The notes beneath the pieces are model-generated. The model was given only the letters and a program-made list of their open reading frames with translations, ran no database searches and had not been told where the DNA came from. From Heliocidaris tuberculata (lineage: Eukaryota > Echinodermata > Echinoidea > Camarodonta > Echinometridae), in contig CM046832.1 in assembly GCA_025618425.1 (NCBI GenBank), forward strand, positions 63,752,779-63,816,778: a stretch of DNA of 64,000 nt. Reading direction: 5' to 3'. Both the position numbers and the translations under genes were made by a program. The stretch's first letter is position 1, and each line of letters begins with the position of its first letter. This document shows positions 54,400-64,000 of this stretch, in pieces.

Positions 54400-55242
54400 T
54401 AATTATACTTAAATTTCAAGGTTGTGTAATCATGATAATCATGATAATGTCCGGGAAGATTTGCCGAGAGGTATAAAGTTGTCCTTGGATAATCATGATA
54501 TTGGGGAATTGTCCTTATTGGTTGTTGTCCTGGGGTAGTTGTCCGGGGGGGGGGGGGTAATTCGCATAAGTAATTGTAATATCCGACATTGTTGCATTGC
54601 CGTGGAGCCGTAGTCCATTGTGATAGTCCAGGGGTCAATCGTCCGGATATAAGCATTGAATTATCTTTGAACGCATTAGTGAACTTTCAATGATATTATG
54701 TACATCTTGATTTTAGGACATCTAGATTACAATTAACTCTAGTAGATATTTTTTTGATTACCACGTCTTATATATGTGATGTTTGTAAGCCACCTTTTGA
54801 TGATTTTGACTTCTGCTGTCAATAATCAAAACAATCAAATGACGACTTAAAACAGGTACAAAACTTCAGATTTTTAGGAGTTCGTTCCCGCACTGGTTTG
54901 AACTTAATAATGCTTACCTAGAACGTAACAGCAAAGGAGAGAGAGTAATTGGATTCCTGCCTACAAAAGATCATTGGAGAGAGGAAAAAAGAACATTTAC
55001 TTTACATCGACTATTCCATATTTTCAAATAAAGTATTACTGGCTTTGCCGAACCGACGTGAAAGCTCAGCAACCATATCTGAATTAATATGGGTCCTTCC
55101 ATGAGGTTGGGGCAAAAAAAAATGACGATGTTCATGAAACACTGTTATGAGATCTTCTATTACACATGGAAAATGGAATCACCTGTTGAAGATTTTTATT
55201 TTTTTTAATTTTAATTTTTATTTTTTTTGCAATTACTATGTA
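54400..55242. other. Gene-free stretch
   Basis: I see no supported exon. A short plus-strand stretch near 54,848-54,910 (QNFRFLGVRSRTG) vaguely recalls reverse-transcriptase text, but is too short to call. Confidence 0.35.
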
Positions 55243-55747
55243 CAGTGTGTCCCAGAAAAAAATGAAACCGGATTTCATGGCAGAAACTTTCTATCATAAA
55301 GAATAATTTCCTTGATGAAATATATATGTTCTAAAGCTGTGCTTCTCTTCTTTCATTTCATTGCACAACTTACTATTCATAATTCACGCATGGTTAAATT
55401 TAAACAATTCATTGCACGCACAAATTGCAACTCTGTGTGGGTATTTAGGGTAGTAAACATAATTATTTTGAAAAAAAGAAAAACATCACATAAAAATTCA
55501 TAATTTCCTCTTCTATATGACACCTCATGCGTAAAAAATCGAATGTTGTATGCCAGAGAACAAATCAAATGAAAACATTCTTGATTTCCGACCAAATGAG
55601 TGGATAGTTGAATAAGAAGCCATTCAGCTTTCCTAACATAGCAGACGACAATGGACTTAATGCTTGGGTGAATTTACACAAACATGGGGAATCAAAAGGA
55701 ACATTAGAGGTGGTTGGGGTTTAAAAGGCAGACAATTATTAAGTAAA

Positions 55748-55948
55748 CTATCCTTCACCTGCGAGGCTATTCATGGGTACTTCGCCAAAGAATGTCGACT
55801 CCGCTTCAGGATGGAGAAATTGAGAGCAGGATTGGCTTTTTTTTATGTTTCTCAATATCATGGACTTCGCAGGAACGTCGCGATCTGGAAATCTCTCATG
55901 GAAGGATGCAGCAACTTGCTGCAGGCTTTGTTCTGTGGTTAGCTGCAT
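55748..55948 (-). pseudogene. Transposase-type helix-turn-helix fragment
   Basis: The minus frame reads MQLTTEQSLQQVAASFHERF, then PDRDVPAKSMILRNIKKS. A helix, then (F)P.R.VP.KS(T/M)I.R..KK, is the DNA-binding start seen in transposable elements whose HTH precedes a Tc1/mariner-like or related transposase. The remaining catalytic domain is not visible, and a hAT-like element inserted 1 bp beyond it. Confidence 0.5.
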
Positions 55949-55949
55949 G

Positions 55950-56651
55950 CAGTGGCGTATCTAGGTATTCTGGCGCCCGGGGCAAACTATCAACTCTGCG
56001 CCCCCCCCCCCCTCCCCCCGATGCCCAAACTCAGATTAATGAGCGTTTTTAATTTGGAAATGATGGCACTACGTGAAAATGAGTTTTGATGCACATAACC
56101 TGGGGTTGTTAGCCCACATTTGATGAGTTATTGTATAAGCGAGGGAGCAACGCGACCGAACGGCAGATTTTTTTTCCTTTCACCCCTCAAATTGAGATTT
56201 CTTATGTATTTTACCCTTACAAAAAAAAAAAAATAATAAAAAAAAAAATCCAAGGGAACACAGCGACCTAGCAATAGATACTTTTTGAAATTTTGAACAT
56301 TCCTATTTGGGGGGAGCAAAATGAATGAAAACCCTGAAGAAATATATTTGAGGAATTAAGTAAAGCAATTGCAAGGTAAATTTATGATTTCTTTCGAATG
56401 TTCTACACTTTGAAAGTGCTTTTTATGCACTTATATCCCATCGGGGGGGGGGGGGCAAAATTTAACAAGCTCCTGCCTTATGCGGGGCGCGAAATAGCTA
56501 GATTTTGAACATAATTATGCGAGGGAGCAAAGCGACCGAGCTATAGAACATTTTCTCCCCCTTTTCTTTCTCTCTTTTACGTTTTTTGCGCCCCCTTCAA
56601 GTGCCGCCCGGGGCACGTGCCCCCTCAGCCCCCCCCCCCCCCCCGTCACTG
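55950..56651 (+). mobile_element. hAT-like element with target duplication GCTGCATG
   Basis: This 702-bp element starts CAGTGGCGTATCTAGG and ends CCCGTCACTG. GCTGCATG flanks it exactly (55,942-55,949 and 56,652-56,659). The internal sequence is close to 47,508-48,340. It is inserted in the TA-flanked transposon, beside its HTH ORF fragment. Confidence 0.88.
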
Positions 56652-56659
56652 GCTGCATG

Positions 56660-57716
56660 GTCAGGTAAGCTAATAATGGTTCCTCATAGTTCCTCACTTC
56701 TGGTATATCACAAAAAATGCCCCAACCCCGTGGAATGACTCATAATATACACCCATGCCTAAACACGCTGGAGTGCCATCACATAACTAAAAAAAATATA
56801 ACTTGATATTAAGAGCAGACAAATTATGAAAAAGAAATTTGTTCAAAAAATTCAACCAGTGTAAACAAAAACAATAGACATGAATTTATTATTTAAAAAA
56901 AAAACACCGAGAAGCAGTGGTAAGGAAAAATGAGAAGAAGTAAAAGGAAAGGAAATAAATAAATCAAATCATAAAAATATTGTAGCCTTTAATGATGGAA
57001 AGAGGAAATATCAACGTGACAACTGAAGTTATTTTGTCTTATGAACGTACAACAAAATAGAAAAAATAATAATAATACCAAAATATTAAATTGTGAGGTG
57101 GGAAGTTACATGTTTTATTCATAACAGAGTTCCAATCAAGATAGACTAATTATTGAAAGGCAAAGTATTCGTGGTATTTTGAAATGATGTTAATTGCAAT
57201 TCCAACAAAAAATTGGTAGGGCTCTATTCCAAAGACAACAAAAAGAAAAAGCAGTAGAAGCAGTTATCAGATTTTTGTCAATCAGTTCATTACTCTCTAT
57301 GGAGCAAATTTCTGATTTTTTCCTGAGTCCAGTCATGCATTCGAGAAGTCTACAGGCCCCTAGGTCCCCTACCAGATTTCTGAGAAAATGGTCAACAAGT
57401 AATTGTTGATCAATAAAAAGTCCTACCTTTTTATAGGTGGTGCCAAAATTCCGAGATCTTATTCATTTTGAGAGAAATAATTGTGAAGTTTGAATATACC
57501 TCCACACAATACGGTGTTTTCAGACAACTACCCCTTTTTCCCCTTTAAAATGGTCCACTTTGATGATAACAACCCTTATAATTATGGAAGAAGGCACTGG
57601 CGTAAATGTACCACGCAAAAAAAACCCCAACAACAACAAACAAACAAACAAACAAAAACAGAGAAAAGAAAAAAAAATCAAATTACCTACCGTATTATGA
57701 CAAAATTACTTTTTCA
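56660..57716. other. Gene-free A-rich stretch
   Basis: The first part continues the interrupted TA-flanked transposon. The rest is A-rich, with an (AACA)n run near 57,630-57,658. No gene is supported. Confidence 0.4.
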
Positions 57717-58255
57717 TTATAAAAAGAGGTCGTTTCCCCAAGATATACTACAATAATCAATATAAGGTATAATCATAGCAGAATACAGATTCTTCAACAT
57801 TTTGAATGAAAGTAATTGTTTTATCCTCCGTATACAACCTATCGCCTGAGAGATTTTACCAGTAATAGTAGAAACATGTTCACCCCAAGTCGCGGAGTCA
57901 AGCATAACACCCAAGTATTTGATTTTCTTTTCACTTTCTTTATATTTTCTAAAGGTAAGTTTCTGAATTTTATCAACAAAACATCATTTTTCTTTTTTTT
58001 TCTTATGACCAAATACCCTGACTTTTGTCGTTTTCTCAGAACTCTATAGTAGGGGGCCTTTAGAATTCGTTTTGTCATTTGTGAGTGTAAATGCATATTA
58101 TTCAGTTCTAACCATTTGCATATTGTAACAGAATCATCTTGCAAGTTCTTTTAGAATTAAAATTCAAATTTACATTACATAGGTCATTAATAAAAATACG
58201 GAATAGCAACGGTCCCAATATAGATCCCTGTGGGACTCCTGATCTGAATTGATCA
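57717..58255 (-). pseudogene. Non-LTR reverse-transcriptase remnant (CR1/Jockey-like)
   Basis: On the minus strand SGVPQGSILGPLLFRIFIND (58,252-58,193) is the conserved reverse-transcriptase palm motif. Downstream in other frames come CKWLELNNMHLHSQMTK and IGCIRRIKQLLSFKMLKNLY, then PYIDYCSISWGN, the usual thumb/C-terminal text. At least two frameshifts and loss of the YADD box make it inactive. Confidence 0.75.
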
Positions 58256-58345
58256 GGGCCCCGTTGCATAAAACTTACCATTAATGGTAACCCTGCTATC
58301 AATGGTAACTACCATGGTAACATTACTCAAGAGCCAATCAAAATC
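58256..58345 (+). mobile_element. MITE end (GGGCCCCGTTGCATAAAA)
   Basis: The sequence GGGCCCCGTTGCATAAAAC at 58,256 followed by repeated (A)ATGGTAAC words is a typical Harbinger-like MITE end. It interrupts the reverse-transcriptase remnant. The other end is not identified. Confidence 0.45.
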
Positions 58346-58364
58346 AAGGTTTCCATGGGAGTAT

Positions 58365-58437
58365 TATTTTATCAACTTGTTATCTTATGTTATGTATGTA
58401 TTACATACATAACATAAGATAACAAGTTGATAAAATA
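58365..58437. repeat. Perfect 73-bp hairpin
   Basis: Two perfect 36-bp arms (58,365-58,400 and 58,402-58,437), with TATTTTATCAACTTG at the outer left and its exact inverse at the right, are separated by a single T. No flanking duplication is seen. It may be a recent template-switch inversion or a sequencing/assembly artefact. Confidence 0.9.
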
Positions 58438-58801
58438 CATAAGAAGAAAAAAAGATACATAAAAAAAAAATATATATATATATATATATAATATATACAT
58501 GTGAAGGGTTTTTTTTTTTTAAAGAAGAAGAAAAACAAAAGTAATTATGCGAGTAATATTCTTTCAATTGGTCCAATTTTGATAGGTTCATTTCACTTGT
58601 TATATCTACCCTTTTTCCACTTTTGTTCCTGGCCATTATTCTCTCGTCTTGAGTCCAAACTCTATATATCCACATACTTGTAGTTGCTCTTCTTGACTTT
58701 CCAAAATAACTGAGCTCTCTTCTTTGTTATAGATTCTCACTGATGAAGATCGCGGTCTCCTGGCCCTTCAGCTTGCTTCTTGCTACATAATACTGCTTTG
58801 A

Positions 58802-58838
58802 ATGATGATGATGATGATGATGATGATAATGATGATGA
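58802..58838. repeat. (GAT)n microsatellite
   Basis: About eleven ATG/GAT trinucleotide units, one interrupted by AATG. The overlapping poly-Met ORF is not a gene. Confidence 0.85.
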
Positions 58839-58839
58839 T

Positions 58840-60066
58840 TTTACGCGGCCGCGGGTTCTTCTGCTTGGAATTAGATGGAGATCCCTTGTTCACCTCAGCA
58901 AAAGCCAGCTTGACTGTTAGTTATACGGGAGTAATCAACCTAGGGGGTATATGTACTCGGGATGTTGTCCAGGAGAAGATGTCCTGGGTAGTAGTCCAAG
59001 GGATAATATAGTTTCAATATCGGCTGAACGTCTTTCTTAGTATTCTTACCATTATCTTCCAAGCATGTCCCCTCCGGGGTGGCATTTCAGTATGAAATGA
59101 CTGATCAGTTCAGTCAGAGAAATGATTATGTTATCTTCAGTCTTGATCTAAATGTGTAAAGAACTTGATCGACTGAAATATATATAATCCTATCAATTCT
59201 GGATGAAAGTGATGTGTGATAATACAAAATACTGAGAACATCAGTTATATTTCCCCTCTTATCTCTTCTTATCTTCGAACATATCCGACAGATTCATCAC
59301 ACAATTATATCAGGCGATGTAAATTTACTGCGCATCCATGAAAGTGCAGTGCTCGCTTTTCATTAATTTGTAATGTTTATAAAACAAAGTTCTAAGCTCA
59401 GTCGTTGTTTACGAATTACATATTTTTTGAATGATCGACTGTAGTCATTATTATCAATATCTCCTAAAATCTAGAGTCGGCGTGATTTAATATTCATGAC
59501 ATGAGTTAGAATAATGCAATGCTTCATATTACGAACAACACTGAATTATGCAGTGCGTATCAAAAAAAAAAAAAAAAAAAAGTGCACACTTTGAAAATAT
59601 TCTCCAAACGTATAATTTAACAATATCAGTATGTTTTTTAAAAATATGGGTCAGGGTCTGTTTCATCGGATGACACTATGAATATTGACAATATTTTACG
59701 CTTGAGTGAGTACTGGCTACTTAGGTCTAACTCGCAAAAATGCCTACGTCTTGAATTTGATCAGAGTGCCTATCAGGCAGTAACTACATGTTCTCTGCAA
59801 TTGATGTGAACAATCATTTAGTCCTTAATCCTATACCTAGCCGCACATTCCCATCCCTCCTCCTCCCACACACACACACACACACATATACGCACACCCA
59901 CACTCACACACATTGACTTGTGGGGAACTGTATTGTTTTCTCCTTTTGTACTTTGTACCCCACAAGCACTTCTCCTATTGTATTTTGTACCCCACAAGCA
60001 TGACGGAATAAAGGCCATCATTGTGCTCTTTTGTTCTCTGTACCCCACAAGTGTATCTATGTAAGG

Positions 60067-60123
<57 letters not shown>

Positions 60124-60178
60124 AATTGAGTGTAAAGATGGAGGTCTTCTCCGAGGCACATACCCACCGCACACTATA
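58840..60178. other. Gene-free stretch with repeat fragments
   Basis: A fragment near 59,690-59,730 (TATTTTACGCTTGAGTGAG) matches the subterminal repeat of the 60,179 element. A poly-A run is at 59,562-59,581, CA runs at 59,871-59,887, TACCCCACAAG three times (59,956-60,050), and a (CA)n microsatellite at 60,071-60,120. Confidence 0.5.
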
Positions 60179-60820
60179 CAGTGCGTCCCAGAAAAAAACG
60201 ATACCGATATTTATCGATGTTTAATCATATCTTAATCACAATTATGATTAATAAATGACACATTTTTCAAAAAGCTTGGATCCTCTTCTTTCATTTGATG
60301 CCACTCATATGATACATCCTTCACGCATGAGTGAATAAAGACAATATGAAGCAGGGTTACCTAAAAATCGTTTGGCCAACGATATCTGAATTTCAAAGAG
60401 ATAATCACATTTCTAGAAAGTTCATTTTCTGCCCTTTCATATGACACCTCAATAGGGAAAATGAACCAGGGATGACAAAACTCTGTTGGTGTAAATTGAT
60501 GCTTGCATTTCCATGATGTATTAAAAGTTCCCAGATCGTTCCCATTCTGTTACCAGAAATACTAGTTGCTCTGTTGTTAACTGCATGGTCAAGTAGGTTT
60601 AATAATCCACTCCATTTTGTTGACGATCAGCCATGCATGAAGTCTTTTGTCTTGTTTGTTTATTGCTAGGACAGGCAGCCAGTGCAAACGGATTCGTTCA
60701 ATAGGGATGGGGAGGGGGAGGGGGGCTTGGACTTTTATTTGAACTTCACTCTGCCTGTGTGATCAAAAGTGCCCTAAAATAAAATGCAAAGTTCCCAACT
60801 ACATTTCGCAAGATGCAAAG

Positions 60821-61050
60821 TTTTTTTTTTTTTTTTTGGTTGATGGTTCATTTTACCTGACTTCTAAGAAAGCATGATTGTGTATGCTTGTAAGTAAGGA
60901 ACCAGGGGACCAACGGCTTTAAGTCCACTCCGAGGGACCTGGTAATGAGGATTAAAGCCTTACCAAAAGGCGCATCCAATTCATTTCGAACCCGGGTCCT
61001 CCCAGTTACGAGAGACCACTGCTCTATACCACTGAGCCATCGCGTCTCCC
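60821..61050 (-). mobile_element. tRNA-derived SINE
   Basis: On the minus strand it begins GGGAGACGCGATGGCTCAGTGG (A box TGGCTCAGTGG, 61,039-61,029) and has GACCCGGGTTCGAA (B box, around 60,995-60,985), about 40 bp apart as in pol III promoters. A body (GGACTTAAAGCCGTTGGTCC, CTTAGAAGTCAGGTAAAATG) and an A-rich tail (60,838-60,821) follow. ATGCAAAGTTTT near 60,812 and 61,099 may be the target duplication, though it would leave about 48 bp of extra 5' sequence. Confidence 0.75.
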
Positions 61051-61193
61051 TTAAAAAATAACAATAATATAATAATCGATCAAGAAAGCGGAGATAGAAT
61101 GCAAAGTTTTAACACTGTAAAATCTTCTTATTTTGGGGTGTACCATAATAAATAAAATCTTCCCCACTCGATCCATACATTTCCTCGATCGTC

Positions 61194-61219
61194 ACCCCCC
61201 CCCCCCCCCCCCCCCCCCC
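61194..61219. repeat. Poly-C tract
   Basis: A run of about 26 C, followed by AGTCATCACAAG and the degraded repeat text CTAGAGCCCCAGCCCCC. Length is uncertain for sequencing reasons. Confidence 0.75.
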
Positions 61220-62329
61220 AGTCATCACAAGAAATAGCCACCCCTGCTCGAAACGGAAGCTCGCTAGAGCCCCAGCCCCCAGCCCCCTCGAAAAAAAAGG
61301 GTTCTAGAACGGCGCCTGTATGAGTTGAAAAAGTACATGTACAATGTTTGCCTTTAATGAGCAAATTCACAATAAATGAATAACTTGCAACTATACACAC
61401 TTATTTGAAGATGCAATCTTTTAACAAAGTATCCAACGTCACGAAATTTGGAATATGAGCACGATTTAACTTTTATGACTCGAGAAGAACTTATCGATAT
61501 AATTTTTTTTATTCTACCTCCAAATTGTTATCGAGAAATTTACTTCGTATAACATTGATTTACAGCACGATCTCACGTTAAAGAGTGCAATACTCGCTTT
61601 TAATTAACATTTTTATATTAATTGTTATCATTATTACTTGCAACTTAGTTTTCAAGTAGAAATCATCGAGGAAATTTGAATGTTGTCACGATTACATTTT
61701 TATTACACGAAATGAAACAGTGCAACGTTCGCAATAAATTGATAAAGACAAAAGAAAGTAGCAATACGCCTTTCAAGACCTTATTATGAAAGTATAAGCC
61801 TACGATCTCATTATACAGTACATCCATGATTAAAGTTAACAGTCAGAAAAAGTATCCCCAAATGTACCGTATATTTCAAATTATTTGAAGCAAAATTTCA
61901 TACCTGTGAATATCTTTTAGGCCTCCTCTATTAAAGGGATTCGGTACTTTTAGGAGGCTTGATTTAATAAATTGTTGAATTTTGATATCTGTCTTGTATA
62001 ATGATGTTCAGACCCGGTGTTCAGAAGGATAAATAAATAGCCAGGCATAGAAAGGTTTTCAAATACGGTATATAATGCTATTATTAAGATATCTATGACT
62101 GAATACTCCCAATTACGACAGCGTATAGCATACGCTTTAGTCTATGTGGGAAAATGAGTCTGGCATTTCCGGTCACTTGCATATGTTTACTTTTGTGAAG
62201 CACATGATGATTTTGAAGTGCTCTTTCCCCCCTGGGCTTCATTTTTACACCATATTACATACACTGATAGCATGTAAGGCCAGGCAGCTCAGATTTTATC
62301 AAGCCTCTACAAAGTTACCAAATCACTTT

Positions 62330-63100
62330 AAGGACACCTAAAGATCTTGCGATATTTTACGCTCGAGTGAGCAAAGGCCACTTTTGTGATAAGGTGCAAA
62401 TCCAGTCTTGACAAGAATTGGTATTCGTTCTGGCTGATAGTTGAGAGTCATGAAAAGGCTTAGAAATTGTCATATTTCAATCAATGATTAATAAACAGTT
62501 TATGAAAGAACAGGGATCGTTCTCTGTATATGTACTTACGTATTTCATCAACATTTTTGTTGCAGTGAGCAATTAACTTCTTTATTAAATGTTTTGAAAT
62601 ATTAATTTGGCGAGTTTTTAATATATTCAAGCTGGCTTTTCAGTCAACCATAAAGTTTTGACGGGATATGTCAGGACATACAGGAAACAAAGTCTATTGT
62701 TTCATAAATTGCCTTTTAATAATCAGAATATGAAAATTTCTAAGCCTTTTCAAGACTCAACTTTGCTGATACCAACCAGAACCAATACACATTTTTGTCA
62801 ACCATGGATTCTGCAAAATTTCACAACAATGGCTTTTGCTCGCTCTAGCGTAAAATATCGTTAGGATGTTTTGGTGTTATTAGATAGGTATGGAAATTTA
62901 AATTCATGAACATATTTTGAAATTTTCATTTGGGGAGACTTCTTCGAATTGTCAACTTTTAACGGTTCTCAAATTTGTTAATACCAGCCAGAACAAATAC
63001 CAATTCTTGCCAAGCCTGGATTTTGCACCCTTTCACAAAAATCAATTTTGCTCACTGGAGCATACAATATCGCAAGATTTTTGGGTGCCATTTGATAGAA
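62330..63100. repeat. Subterminal repeats of the TA-flanked transposon
   Basis: A block with CAGAAC(C/A)AATAC, TTG(C/T)CAA.C..GGATT and TTTGCTC(A/G)CT.(G/T)AGC(A/G)TA.AATATCG occurs directly at about 62,740-62,880 and 62,960-63,100 and inverted at about 62,345-62,450. A diverged fragment is at 59,690. Confidence 0.65.
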
Positions 63101-63204
63101 GAGACCCTAAGCTATCCACAGGTAAAAATATCTTCCTACAAAATTTTGAAATATTTATTTGGGAAAACTTTTCCAACTTTTAACTTTTTTCTGGGACGCA
63201 CTTG

Positions 63205-63751
63205 TAGTACTAGTACGTTTTTCATTTATTTGCAAACAGGACGGTACATGTAGTGCTATATTACTACAGTCACACCACAAAACCGACCCCACACCGACTC
63301 AAAACCGACCGATTCCCGTAGCCATTTGTGGCAATGTAATTTTTTGTTCGTTTTGTTGTCCGTTCTAGCGTCGGTCTTGTTGGTGTGAATGTGGTATAAT
63401 CTAGTATTAATACTTCTTGCAGTAACTGTATGATCCTGCATGGTCAGAGACATCTCCCTATGAGACGGGAAATTGGCTATGAAATTTGCTGGTAAAATGA
63501 GACTTCCTAAAAGGAACACTGCAATCGCTATTATTAGCGCAACTCATACTCATGTTATCGCAATGAAACTGCCCCAAAAATATCCCAAATCAAAGCGGAT
63601 TTCCATCAAATTGAAGTCAGTGTGAGAGCCAGTTCTGCAGTGGTTCCTGGCAGTAGTCTTTCACTCATTTCTTTTCATTACACTGAACACCTGTTTGTGA
63701 ACAATCTTCCGAGAAATTCTGGTGCAGTGAAAAAACAGAAGCTTTTTACAG
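63205..63751. other. Right flank, no clear gene
   Basis: It contains an inverted-like CACCACAAAACCGACCCC / GGTCGGTT block (63,270-63,315, partially mirrored at 63,369-63,382) resembling a MITE end. No exon can be defined with confidence. Confidence 0.35.
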
Positions 63752-63979
63752 GTGTCAGAACCAACTAATCAGATGCCAGCTTTTAATCTGACAGCTTTTA
63801 AAACTTTTTGTTTTAAGAAAAACAACAAATGCAGAGTATATGCGATTTTGACTTTCCCAAAGATTGGCAGGAAAATACGGTTTCTTTTATTCGAAGAAAA
63901 GCACCGTGAAGCTCTAGAAAAGATTACAGGAATTATTTCCTATTTCACACCTCCGGTTGTGTCAGTGCGTAGTACATGA
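63752..63979 (+). CDS. Possible terminal exon of an unidentified gene
   Basis: A 3' splice-like sequence (GAAGCTTTTTACAG) ends at 63,751 and is followed by 75 open codons: VSEPTNQMPAFNLTAFKTF, KNNKCRVYAILTFPKIGRK, LLFEEKHREALEKITGII, ending with TGA 63,977-63,979. There is no ATG at the start, so it would be an internal-to-terminal exon. Codon use and mixed composition look protein-like. I recognise no family. Confidence 0.3.
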   Translation: MSEPTNQMPAFNLTAFKTFCFKKNNKCRVYAILTFPKIGRKIRFLLFEEKHREALEKITGIISYFTPPVVSVRST

Positions 63980-64000
63980 CGAAAGTAGTTTTCTATGAAT

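Larger units (their letters stand above)
55243..57190. mobile_element. TA-flanked DNA transposon copy 1 (CAGTGTGTCCCAG end), truncated
   Basis: It begins CAGTGTGTCCCAGAAAAAA right after TA (55,241-55,242). It shares with 60,179-63,204 the words CTTCTTTCATTT, TATGACACCTCA and CTGCATGGTCA(G/A)GTA. It contains a helix-turn-helix ORF fragment and is split at 55,950-56,651 by a hAT-like element. No right terminal repeat is found; the right limit is approximate. Confidence 0.6.
60179..63204. mobile_element. TA-flanked ~3-kb DNA transposon (CAGTGCGTCCCAG ends)
   Basis: The left end CAGTGCGTCCCAGAAAAAAA and the right end (TTTTTTCTGGGACGCACTTG) are inverted, with TA at 60,177-60,178 and 63,205-63,206. 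Length is 3,026 bp. TA duplications indicate the Tc1/mariner group. No intact transposase is present. Three subterminal repeats lie near the right end, and a SINE is inserted at 60,821-61,050. Confidence 0.8.

Noticed and set aside
54132..54656. 174-codon minus-strand ORF with Arg-Glu repeats
   Set aside because: It runs through a CT/GA microsatellite and a poly-G tract; low complexity only.
54841..55100. Reverse-transcriptase fragments near FRFLGVRSRTG (+) and HINSDMVAELSRRFGKAS (-)
   Set aside because: The two resemblances are on opposite strands and only about 20-30 codons each; they cannot belong to one enzyme and may be chance.
60970..61050. Possible functional tRNA gene on the minus strand
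   Set aside because: A and B boxes are present, but the region continues into a SINE body and A-rich tail, and a closed acceptor stem cannot be formed.

Overview
The window is animal nuclear DNA: about 60% A+T, long introns with GT-AG junctions, and very dense in transposable-element debris. Dispersed repeats with CAGTGGCGGATCCAGG-type ends, tRNA-derived SINEs, many foldback MITEs and TTAGGG-like telomeric motifs together suggest a marine invertebrate deuterostome. An echinoderm such as a sea urchin is my best guess, but that is an inference and not a direct identification.

The one clearly intact gene is on the + strand, 13,542-29,164: ten coding exons joining in frame into a 781-residue F-box/WD40 protein (F-box near residues 398-445, seven WD repeats from about 490 to 781), an SCF ubiquitin-ligase substrate receptor of the FBXW7/Cdc4-like class. 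Its introns hold many nested elements.

A second, partial gene lies on the - strand between about 54,150 and 43,900. Six phase-compatible exons encode a cysteine-containing, YWTD/NHL-like beta-propeller ectodomain. Its most upstream visible exon has an in-frame TGA, and a MITE has landed in its most downstream exon. A 75-codon ORF with a signal peptide lies at 38,668-38,895. An ORF of unknown identity sits at the right edge (63,752-63,979).

Layout. 1-2.0 kb: possible tail of an LTR element ending in an LTR-like copy. 2.0-5.7 kb: small repeats, twin TA-flanked MITEs and a reverse-transcriptase remnant. 5.8-8.1 kb: a foldback element carrying an inverted LTR-like copy that contains two intron-like segments missing from the first copy. 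9.4-11.8 kb: a foldback with two nested insertions. 13.5-29.2 kb: the F-box/WD40 gene. 29-43 kb: intergenic, with SINEs, a tandem family, hAT-like and piggyBac-like MITEs. 43.5-54.2 kb: propeller gene, telomere-like minisatellite, a three-level nest of elements and a tandem duplication. 55-63.2 kb: TA-flanked DNA transposons, non-LTR retrotransposon remnants, a hairpin and a SINE.

The most novel observations are (1) ultra-short (27-37 bp) palindromic insertions, recurring at separate loci and flanked by 7-8 bp duplications, and (2) the LTR-like pair that differs by two precise GT-AG segments.
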